Source: Bedellia somnulentella (taxonomy: Eukaryota > Arthropoda > Insecta > Lepidoptera > Bedelliidae). From it: a stretch of 64,000 bases of DNA. The stretch is taken from positions 10,866,401-10,930,400 of the forward strand of contig OY755175.1 of assembly GCA_963576735.1 (NCBI GenBank), read 5' to 3'. The translations under genes were made by a program, and so were the position numbers. The notes under the pieces are model-generated. The model was not told the DNA's origin. It saw only the letters and a list, made by a program, of their open reading frames with translations, and did no database searches. Each line of letters opens with the position of its first letter. The stretch's first letter is position 1. Positions 12,301 to 24,300 of the stretch are shown piece after piece.

Positions 12301-15300
12301 AAATAGGTGTTTCTGGGCTATTTCGATGTATTTGTTGCACTAATCCCAATGATCACAAGGAAGATATACATTTATTGAAGATAACTCATTCGCTAGAAAA
12401 GATTGAGAAGCGTTTGGATAATATGTGAGTTATATAATATGCATTTGCAACGGTCGGAAATATTTTTTTTAGCAAATAGGAAGGAGGAAGGAGGGAATAT
12501 TGCTTTAATTTTCATTTTTCGCTATACAGTAGCAATGTTCATGCTTGAAAAAGTTGGAACCGAATTAAAATTTAAAGTATTGTATAATACTTGAACATTT
12601 TTTTAACAATGGTTACGCATACTCACGCCTTTCATTCCGTTCGGGTAGACTAAGACTAGATAATATGTAGTCGCCACTAAGCAAAATTATCCTGCCCAAA
12701 TTTATTTCCTTGCGTTATTTACATTCAATAAACCTTTGCATACGATATATTTGTGAACCATTTTTTTTTATATTTATTTTTTTGGTTTATGAATATGTAT
12801 TTTTTTATGTCAACCAGGGGTGCCCCAGCTGAAAATGTCAACGACTCAGTGACTTTAGCGCAGCGTCGTCGATCCTCTATGCCTTTGCGTGGTGAAGTGC
12901 TGAATATTCTCGAAGAATACTCGGAAAGCGAATCCACTGATACACCAAGAGTATGCTATTTTATGTTTTAAATAAATACAGTTTCGATTACTACGACTTT
13001 ATGTTTAACACACATAAAAAAAGATAGCCGCAGAAATAAATTTACTAAAATTAAGGGCTAAACTGATTACACGCTTTTAAATATTTGGTGTTCCAAATGT
13101 TAAAATGCTAAACAGCTTTTTGCTTTGATGTTGAACATTGTTAGGTTTATTCGAAGGTTTTACAAATATATTTTCTTTGTTATTAGGATGAAAGAGACGA
13201 CCTAATTAATCCATATTGGATCGAAGACCCAAACCTGTTGAAAGGAGAAGTGGACTTTTTGACAACAGCCGAGACTGAGTTTTGGAAGGAGCTCATCGAT
13301 ACGTATTTGACACCCATAGATGAGAATAAGGAAGAAAAGGTATACAAAAAACTAAAGTTAGCTATTTGTTTAAATTTTATTTGTTATTTTTAGTTCGTTG
13401 TTTCCGTACTTCAATTGTCTTTAGTTTGAAAATATGTTACTCTTTTCGTTTATTTTAAATTATCATATTTAATAGAAAAATATGGATAGTAACTATATAT
13501 ACCAACGTTGATCATCCAAAAAGTCTATAGTTAAAAAATTTGTTATTAATATATAGTTGAATGTAGAAATCTTAAAATATAATCATGCGTAGTCAATCAA
13601 ATTTACCTATGGGAATTTAACTACATTTACTGCCACAAGTGATACTTTTTCTGTTCACTATGTTGAAACTAGTATAATATATATGTTTAAATTGGTTTTG
13701 TACAACTTAGAAACATCTATCTGAGAATCAAATTATTTCTTTACAGTCTATAGGTGTAACAATGTGCAAGGAAATCTTGGGGAAGATTTTATAACACCTG
13801 AATATGTTGCATAAAGTAAAATATATAATCCTTTTTTTGTCTATATCTTTTAAAGTCACACAATAATACTCAAAAGTTTTAAATCAGCCTAAATAAATAT
13901 GCTTACCTCATAAATTCAAGACCACTAGAAAATCGCTAAAAACTTCTAGCTTTCTAACAACCACTTTTCCGTTTACAGGAAAGAATAGAAACCGATCTAA
14001 AAAACCTCCGCAACCTAATGGTATTCGCGTTCATGATGATCAACGTGTTGTTCGTGCTCACCATCTTCATACTACAGCTGAACCAGGACCAACTGCATAT
14101 TAAGTGGCCGCTGGGGCAGAAGAATCAGGTGGCTTATGAAACTGATACTAATATTGTGAGTATATCTTTTATAACAAATGATATTTCTAAAAAATATTAA
14201 TTTCCCTTGTGGCGTCCTAGCCTTGAGATTTGCTAGTTATTACTAAGATTAGCGACAAAAATTGGAGGTGCATTTCAATGATAATCTTCTTATCAAAAGG
14301 AATATATATATTACTAATGATAAACTTACAATACATTCCAATAGTAACATAAGCAACAACTTACAACATTCTCAGCATACATCTTTCGTTTATGCCCTTT
14401 TGTGTAATAAAATTCTAAGCCGACAGTACCGAACAATTTTAAGAAACCACTTGCTTTATTACTGACTTTGCTCACGCCCTTTAATCCCAGTGAGGTAGAG
14501 AGTCTATCGATCGCCTCATCGAACATACATACATACATATTCTCACTCCGTTAGTTCCCATTGGGATAGGCAGAGACTATCGATCGCCACTTTGTTCGAT
14601 CCTGGCAAACCTCTTTGGCTTCGTTCACATCCATCAATCGTTTCATACATGCTGAACAATCACAATAAAACTGTTTTCTTTTAAATAGGTGACAATAACT
14701 CAAGACTATTTGATGTTGGAGCCAATCGGAACTCTGTTCATCGTTTTCTTCGGCAGCGTGATGATAATACAGTTCACTGCTATGGTCGCCCATCGTTTTG
14801 GAACGTTCACTCATCTGTTGTCTACAGCCAAGCTTGACTGGTATTGTACTAAGAAGGTATGATTTATTACTTATTTACTTTGTACATACCTAAATATTCT
14901 CACCGTTATAAATCCAAAACCCCTTTATCACTATATTTTATATATTGTTATTATTTTATTAGATTTTGCCGTGTAGTGCCGGCTTAGAATGTCGCTACCC
15001 CTTTCTACCCACGGGTGTCGTAAGAGGCGGCTAAGGGTATAGGGTCTTTTTAAGTGATTTTTGGGCGATGTGGTTGGAGACCCGTCACCATAAACATTTA
15101 TTATCACCATAAACATTATTATTATTACCATCTTTTCCCAATCAACTTCCAAAAGTGGCTGAGGAATTTTTCATTCCAAAGCTGTGGCTACCCCTTCTAG
15201 GAAAATATTGCCGAGAGTATATGTATGTATGTATGTAGATTTTATATCCCTTACGTAAAAAAGTGAGTCAATTTCGCCAGAATCAGTTTTGCCGTCCTGG

Positions 15301-18300
15301 AAAAGAATCTTCGATTACTTTCAATATGTTCACCGAATTATTTATATTTTTTGTTGTACATTTAATGAAAGTTTATATTTCCTAAATATTCTTGAAAGAG
15401 AAATGTTGTTGTTGTAAATCAAATTGGGATCTTGGTATTTTATCTGTTTGTTTCATGAAGAATCATAGGCATAAATAGCCTAAGTAATATTCGTACGCTA
15501 CGATTTACAAAAAATAAGCCCTTATTAGGTACTAATGGATCGGCCCAGCTTCGCGTTGTTTTTTAATTTCTGAGGTTTCTTAAATCACTGCTGAAGCTTT
15601 GTGAAATTTAGCGCAATGATTACTACATAGAGCACTCCTGAATAGTGTAGCTTTGTGATTTCTGTGAAAGCGCTCATATGAACGGTTTAGTATCTCCGAA
15701 CATAAGCTAATTTTTAGAATGAGTTGAGTTGAGTAAAACGCTATGAAGTACTTATAACAACTACAACTACTGGCGCCATCTAGTATGTAATATGTAAATT
15801 AGTAATATTTGGTTTTGATCACGGGCGCGGTGACTTATTTCATGTGTAATTTCGGTGTTTCTCTACCGATTTCTATGGTTCTTTTTTATTGAATAGTTTA
15901 TAATTTTAATTTTTTAAATAAGGCATGAGTGAGAGTATTATAAACGTAAGAGTAAACAAATGTAATCAGAATGTTTCGAACTGCTAAGCTATCAGGAGTT
16001 AACGTGATGTTGTGAGTCAACCATAAAAGATAGACGTATGCTGATGCACATTTTTTTTAGAAAATTTTACGAAGAATATTTCCGTGATTCATGATTTCTA
16101 TGTAACTTAAACCATTAAGGCTGCACACGCAACGGAAGCTTAAAAAATGTAGTAATTTCTACCGTTTTCCCAAAATATCCCCAAATTCCCCTTCACTACT
16201 CTGCTGAAAAGTATACTATAACCTGCCCAGGAGTATAAAAACAATTGTGCCAAGTTTCGTTAAAATCCGACGAGTAGTTTTTGTTTCCATTAGGAACATA
16301 CAAACCGACAGACAGACAAAAATTTTACTGATTGCATTTTTGGCATCAGTATCGATAATTAATCACCCCCTGATAGTTTTTTGAAAATATATTTATGTAC
16401 AGAATTGACCTCTCTACAGATTTATTATAAGTATAGATAAGCTTTATCGAAATATATAGTCTGGGGCACAATATATAATCTACTAAAATCCATAATTTCA
16501 CTCCACAGTACGAAGACCTAAACCAAAACACACTGCTAGAGAAGAACGCAATAGAGATAGTAAGAGACCTACAGCGTCTAAACGACGACGACTTACAAGA
16601 TCGTTCAAACACGGAAGTTGGTCGTCGGAAAACTGTCCAGAATTTGGTGAGGAAGACAGAGACCAAGAGCAGTGTGAGGAATCTTGACTCCAACTTTAAA
16701 CGGAGACTCACCACTCTTCAGAATTCTGAACAGAATGGTAAGTTCTACAATATCTATACAAGTTTGATCTGAAAATACCAATTGACCACTTTTGTTAAGG
16801 AATTAAATTATGAGCTGTTGGAAATAAAGTATTTTGTTTTTGAGATTAGTAATCTTTATGTCTACATTCGCAATATCTTGGTGTTAAAATGTTACATTCA
16901 CGACCCGTATCTTCATTACGGATCCCTTGCGACCATAGATTGTTTCGCTTAGTAAAAAATCGTCACTCATTTTGTATACATTTTTCAAAAGGATCTTACA
17001 GCCTCGGACTCAACCAGAGCCGGTTGCAGATTTCTAATCCAGAGGATCAACTCTGAACATCGAGAACGATAATTAGCATACTTATCTCTTCAACCCATAT
17101 TAACATTTATTTCTTTCTCCCTCGCACGATCGATTATTCGTAATTTTGACATTTCTTATATATTAAAATACATGGTGATATTCAACGAATCCAACGATAC
17201 CTCCGTAGTTGTCATTGGTTTCATCGAATAGAAAGCGCCAATAATTATATTATTCTATGCATATCAAAATGTCAAAATCCGAATATTCGATCGTGCGAGG
17301 GAGATAGAAATAAATGTTTATATGGGTAGAAGAGATAAGTATGTTCTATATTATGTTCTCTATATGTTCTCCATGTTCAGAGTTGACCCTCTGGGGCTAA
17401 AAGTTACGGATTGGTTTCCAAGGGTACCGGTCTTAAAAGAGAAGCTAGTAAACGTGTAGAATGATAAGTTAACTAAGACTTACTTTGCTGATTAATAACA
17501 TTTTCACTTACCACCGTACTCTTTGTAACTTTTCATGTGATACCCGCTATTTAATATAATGTGGTCTGGCTACCCGCGCGAACCTAACATAGTAGACTGT
17601 AGCCTATCCAAGGTTATCTCAATCCTCGATGGCAATATAACTAAAAGCTATGATTTACCCATGATTCAAACATATATCCCAGGTGCTTTAAACCGGCTAT
17701 CATCTCTCGGCACATCAGAAGTAGCTCGCCGTGCTACTCTACGCGCGCTGCAAACGAGAAGAGATTCCTTGCGACACGACAACGCATTGCCTCGGGAATC
17801 TAATGTAAGTTTATACGTTTTACCATTTCAGGGCACAAGTGTGTAGCTGTGTAGAGTAAATTACATTTATCACAGATAATCATTATGCTTATGCAACCAT
17901 GGCTCATTACGAACTTTTTTTTCGCCTCTTTCTATCTTGGATAACAACTTTGCTGGTTTTATTTACAAATTTGAAACAATTTATATGTAGTAGGCTTAGA
18001 AATTTGGATGCGGTTTTCAGAAAAGTATTTGTTATATTTAGGAGCAGGTTCAAGTGCTTTAACCGAGTCAAAGAAGAAAGGTGGTTCTGTGTTTGACCTG
18101 TATGTATGTATGTTGGCCGCGATAATGGTACTTTGATTTGACTTCAGATAGTAGGTATAGCTCAAAGTTTCTCCATCATTGACGATGGTGCAGATATGAT
18201 TGGTCTTCCGTCAGTTCAAAATCTGAAGAGTTTTCCTTCAACATCTAACGCGGGCCACCTTATTTATTTATTTTTTTATTCATACATGATAACCATCATT

Positions 18301-21300
18301 ACTGGCAAAGCCTAATGCAATGGCATCGAAAAACATGAAAACTTATAAAATATATTCATAATAAATTATTAACATTAATAAAAAATAACTAATTCTAACA
18401 TATATGTAATTTAATATTTAATTTCTACACTTGTAGCAAATTATGTTTAATGCTACTATTGTGAATTCATTCAGAGTACACCAAAACAAGTCTACATCCT
18501 CAGCAATTAAATTTAACGTTCTAAGAGCCCGAGTGACTGGAGCCTCCCCTAGTAGCTTGCTGCGTGCGAACGGTACAGCCAATAGGGCAGTACCCACGAC
18601 CCATGTACCTGTCTGGTATGTTGAGGCGAAGCTGCTTCAGTACAACTGGATTGTCTAACTTACCTCTGAGCACTTTGAAAAGGTACAACACTAAAGAAAG
18701 CTGTCTCCTAACCCTCAGCTCTGTATATCCTACCATACCCAACATGATTATGATTATGATTGTCGGAAAGCAAATGAGGCATACAACGTAAACTAGCTTT
18801 TGTACTCCCAGCACTTCATGTAAGATCTTATGAGCGATTATCCCTTAATAGCACATCCGTTTTTTATACAAAATAAAACCCTTTTTTTACTCCTGGATAA
18901 TGCTATTAGAGTTGGATGTTTTAGTGAATAAAAATAGACTAATATTATTATTCCTATGTTTTCATTCTTTTGCTAAATGTATTATTTAAAAAAATATTAA
19001 GTGTAATGTCGGCTTAGAATAGCACTACGCCATTTCTTCCGTTGGGTGTACGTAAGAGGTGACTAACGGTATTGGGGCTTTTAAGGGATTTTTGGGCGAT
19101 GAGGTTGGAGACCCATCACCAACAACCTTTATTTTACCATCTTTTCCTCACTTAACTATCCAAAAGTGGCTGAAGAATTTCTAATTCCTTAGCTCTGGCT
19201 ACCCCATCCAGCCCCGGATCTACTATTTTTTCGAACCGGGGCAAGAACTTGATATAGCGCTCCCTCTCGTGAGCGTTTGATTAACACTAAGTGGCATTTT
19301 TGGTGGTCGAAAGAATACTATTTAATAAAATTGTACTCTTTATTATTTATTGCTGATAACTTTTTCTTTAGTGTGACATCAAATTAAATATAACAACAAC
19401 AATTAACAACGCTCCCGATATTCAAGACATTTTTTTAATTTTCCTCATCGTTTTTTTTTTCTCTTTTATCTTACTACAGCTTTACACGGCGTGCTTTCTT
19501 TTCCGCGAAATAATCTATTAGCTCATCAAAGTCCGTCTCAAAGGCAGTTTTATTTTCAATAGCTAGAATCGTGAGGCCAGATAAACGTTCTTGGCTCATT
19601 GTTGAATGCAGATAGTTTTTAATTATTTTCAGTTTGCTGAAACTTCGCTCACAGCTGGCAGATGTCGTCGGTAATGTGCAGTATATCCTCAAAGCTTTAC
19701 TAACTTTAGGAAACGCTTCTTGCAAGTCATTCTTACACAGATGTTGTAACAGGTCGAATGCACTTGATTTTTCATCAATTTCCGTTACTAGGTCTTTGAA
19801 TACAGAAAGTTCCTGTCAAAATTCAACTGCATTCAAGTCTTTTGAATATTTTCGAGCTAGTTCGGCTCCATGTTTCTGCAGATCACCAGTCGACATATTT
19901 AAAAATGCGTGACCACTGAGGAAGGCGATGTTTTCATGTAGGCTCTTGGTTGTTTCATTTTACTAATTACTCGGACACGCAATCTAAAATAAACTAAACA
20001 ACGGTCGTCCCTTGGCGTAAAGGGTTATTCGGCTCGGTTCGTGTAGCCTCTAGTGCTACAAGTGACATACGGGGGAATCCCCGGCAGTGATACGTACGTT
20101 ATCAGTATTGCCAATTAGGCTACAACTTTACAGAATGTACTAAATCGATTTTGGCGCCCTCTGAAACTGCCGCCCGGGGCAGGTGCCCCGGTTTGCCCCC
20201 CCCTAGATCCGGGGCTGACCCCATCTAGGGATTTATAGCCGTGAGTATATGTATGTACTAATTTTCCGCGGCGAATCCTTTCTTGGCATATTAAATATGT
20301 TATATTAACGTCTATTATTTCTTTAACATGCACTCCTAGTGAAAAGTTTCTAGTAACGGTTAAATTTCTAAAACGGTTAATAACTACAAAAATGCATCGT
20401 ATCTTTGAGATTTTCATATAATAAGCCTCCAGGACTCCATAAAATTTAATTACATACTTATTTTGCTTGTATTGGAGATAAATCGATAAATTTGAATGGA
20501 AATTTAATCTCTTCTAAAGAGTCTGCTTTGCCAAGAGCTCCGGTTCTAGCTGCCAAGAACGTTTGATATTTGTCGATAAATAATCCACACTTTAAAACCG
20601 AAAGACATGTTTCTTTTTTTAAGTGTTGAATTACTTCGTCTTCCTTTTCTTTGCCATAATTTGTAGCATAGGTTTTTTAACTGCCCACAACTTATATTCA
20701 CTTCGTCTTATAGTTTTAATTCAAGATCATAAATTTTCGTATTATTTAACTCTAAGACTAGTTTGGACTAAAGAAACCCACATGAGTAAGTTCAACTTAG
20801 CCATGTGGGTTCCTCACGATATTTTCCCTCACCGTTAACAACCATGATAAATAAACCACACCAATGACTTTAGAAAAGACAAATTGGTGACAATTTAGGC
20901 CCCACACCGGTTTTAACCCTCATCGTCTGCACGATAAGCGGTGTTCCACCCACTGAGCTATCACGGTTGTATTAGATTTAAAACGACACTACTAATTATA
21001 CTTAGACAAAAAAAATGCATAATATATGTTTCCTTCAATTTATTTGTTACAAATAAATAAAAAACATATATCACACACTTCTTAATTCAAATTGGCGGTA
21101 AATATGCAAACGACAGAACTTAAAAGGCACGCCCTGTATAAACCAGTTGTATATTATGATTTTTGGAAGTTAAACATTTCGATCGTTACTTTACTTTGTA
21201 TGTATAGACAATATAATTGTAAAAAAATATGTCTTTCGACTTCGAACAGTATAACTTAAATAGAGAATTTGGTTGGGAATAGGGGTTATGATTTTGACAG

Positions 21301-24300
21301 TCCACGTGTGAATGTATGTTACTATGTACCACCGTACCTCCTAAACTACTGAACAGATTGTAATAGATGAGGTGTCAAAATATTGTAAACTGTGTGTCAA
21401 AATATTATTTTTAATAGCGTGTGTGTTAGGGGTTAAACTGTACAAAATATTTTAATATAGCGGAAAATAATCTAGTTAATCTTATCAAAAAAGTCAAACT
21501 GAGAGCAGGCATATTCCAAATATGTATACATTTGATAGTGTTCAAGTTGAAATACATATTCTGGAGGTGCCAAGAACAATACTTTTTTCACCCTAACTAC
21601 TTACAATTTATGGCTGTCTACGGATCCCATACTAAGACTTTTGATCTATCATTGTCTAATGTGTGAAATAAAGTATAAAATAAAAGTACGACCTATGTAA
21701 AAAGAAATCAATTCAAATAAAAAATAAGTTATGCATAGGTACAATAATGGTTAAGGTAGAGCCGTGGTCGAAACAATTTACCTACTATTATATTTGTACC
21801 GCCAGCGACCTACTTTATTAAATAGACATGGTAGGTATGTAGTAGGTATGTCCACGGCTCTACATAACAATTATAAAATTCAAATAACTTTTCTTCTTTC
21901 TCTTTAACGCGATGTAAATTATAATATACTCTTTGAAGTAATTCATTAAGTTTTGATCATAAAATTGCATGCGTAAGATACGGGTTTTCTTAATTGTTAA
22001 CACTTTTGCAACCAATTTATAATAATCGGAAAACTGGTTCTGTAATTTAATAATGTGCAAGTTAATAATAAACATGACGTCTTTATTAATATATTGACGC
22101 TTGTGAAGAGCACTAAGTCGTAACTGTTAAGAATCACCTTGTTTTTGGCTAAAGTTTTACTACATTTCATTAAAGATCGTCAAAGAAATGGCGTTAAAAT
22201 TTGACGTCATCCATCTATTCAGCCGCGTTGTCCATAAATGGGTAAACAGTATGGTAAACAGTGGGTTTTAAATATGTTCAACTACCACCAGGGAAATAAC
22301 TGAAAATCAATGTTTTGCGTCAGGCAAATTTCAACGCTGAGTTGGATCCCATTTTCATTGCTGTGACACACAAAATTGCTGTTATAATCATAGCTTCTAT
22401 AAATGAATATTTCTGTTATTGTTGCAATGTGTATTTCTGATGTTTTTGTAATGTATGTGATCATGTTGTTCTACTTTGTGTGTCTGAGTAGTCTGTTAGT
22501 GTGGAAATAAATGTTTTATCCATCTAACTACCACATGGTCAATGTTACTAAATCAACCCAGATATCTTAGCCGCCTCATAAAACACCTACAAAAGGTAAA
22601 GAAGTCAGCCTATTCTTAGCCGATAATAAACTTCAAGTAATAAACAAATTACAATTAAAAATCCATTTCCATGCAAATTTAATTATTCCGAAAGTTTGCA
22701 GATTTTACTCTGCTGAGTAAGATGGTAGGAGTGAGATGGTAACTGCTGAAAAGTGACTTAAATGGGAGTGAAATACAGTGGATGTTTAGAATATTCTTCT
22801 TATAGGTGCTATGGTCATATCAACATCTTCTGAACACAAATTGACCAAAATGCATAGAGACAAAGAAAGTCTATCTCATTATATATTTCACTATTTGTCT
22901 TTGATTCTTTGTCCCTATATCATACTTGTTACGAAAACATACGTTAAATCTGGGTCTTGGCCTGCTTGCCAATGAGGGGTTAGTCAAAAGGTTTCATGTC
23001 AGATAATCTTAGTGCTTCTCCAATTTTCAGCTTATTTCAAACAATGGTAATTAATTATTATTATAGACGCTAACGGTTAGGCTCTATAGTTGGGTCGAGA
23101 TCCACCTGGCTACCCTTGCAACACGGGAAAACTACCGACATAAAAGTACATACATACATACATACATATACTCACGGCTATATTTCCCTAGAAGGGGTAG
23201 CCAGAGCTAAGGAATTATAAATTCCTCAGCCACTTTTGGAAGTTGAGTGGGGAAAAGATGGTAAAAATAAAGGTTTTTGGTGATGGGTCTCAAACCGCAT
23301 CGCCCAAAAATCCAATAAAATGCCCCAATACCCTTAGTCGCCTCTTACGACACCCGTGGGTAGATAGGGGTAGCGACATTCTAAGCCGGCACTACACGGC
23401 ATAAAAGTAATTACGCTATTAGTTTCCCTTGTGGTATGTAGAAACTTTCAAGAATCATTCTTCCTACATCTGTCAAGCCTCTCGAGCTTTATCAAATTCA
23501 CCAATTTTTTCATTTAGTTAAAATCTTTTATTATGGATACTTCGAACGCCTTTTTTAGCCCGTACTCTATTTCATCTAAATGTGTGTCGCCGTGGTCGTT
23601 CGAGAGGAGATTTATTTAAATATAATTATTTCTTGACTTGACGGATACATACATACACTCATGGCTATAAATCTCTAGAAGTAGTAGCCAGAGCTAAGGA
23701 ATAAGAAATTCCTGAGCCACTTTTGGAAGAGATAATGAGATAAAAGTTGATGATGGGTCTCCAACCGCATCGCCCAATAATCCCTTAAAAGCCCCAATAC
23801 CGTTAGTCGCCTCTTACGTGCGCCCACCGGAAGAAATGTGGTAGTGCTATTCTAAGCCGACACTACACAGCACAGACTTGAAGAATGTGCAGCTATTATA
23901 GATTTGTTGAGCAGAAACTGCATGAAATCAGAGACTTAAATAATTATGAAAACGCATCTTTCTGCAACCAAAAATCACCATAATCAATTATAAACCGTTG
24001 GCTAATCAAATAAATCAAGCCAATACAAATTATACGTCTTCGTATAGCACGCTCGTGTGTTTAAGTCAATAATTTATCGATGCGTTACAAACTAAAGGCA
24101 ATATGGACGTAAAAACCCGGGTTTTAATAAATAAGTAAAGAGATTTCTATTATTTTGAGCAAAGACAGAGGTTTGGCCGTTACTTTTGTTTATTGAAGCA
24201 AGCTGTAGAAATAAATCAATGAATCAATAAAATAATAACATCAAAGCGATCAAGTTTTCAAGTTTTATGTGTAAAATAGAACCACAAATATTTGGCATCA

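Larger units (their letters stand above)
18996..20258 (+). repeat. Family A repeat interrupted by a hAT element
   Basis: Family A runs from 18996 to 19208, is interrupted, and resumes at 20226 (tagggatttatagccgtgag) through its TATG tail. Removing 19209-20225 restores a continuous copy. Confidence 0.85.

Noticed and set aside
17559..17592. CHS2 w20 starting at the ATG at 17559
   Set aside because: No acceptor in phase precedes it after the stop at 17538-17540; the bases before 17593 are better read as intron.
23148..23873. A CRISPR-like or tandem array from the repeated units
   Set aside because: The units are dispersed, in both orientations, about 250 bp long and diverged: interspersed repeats in a eukaryotic genome.
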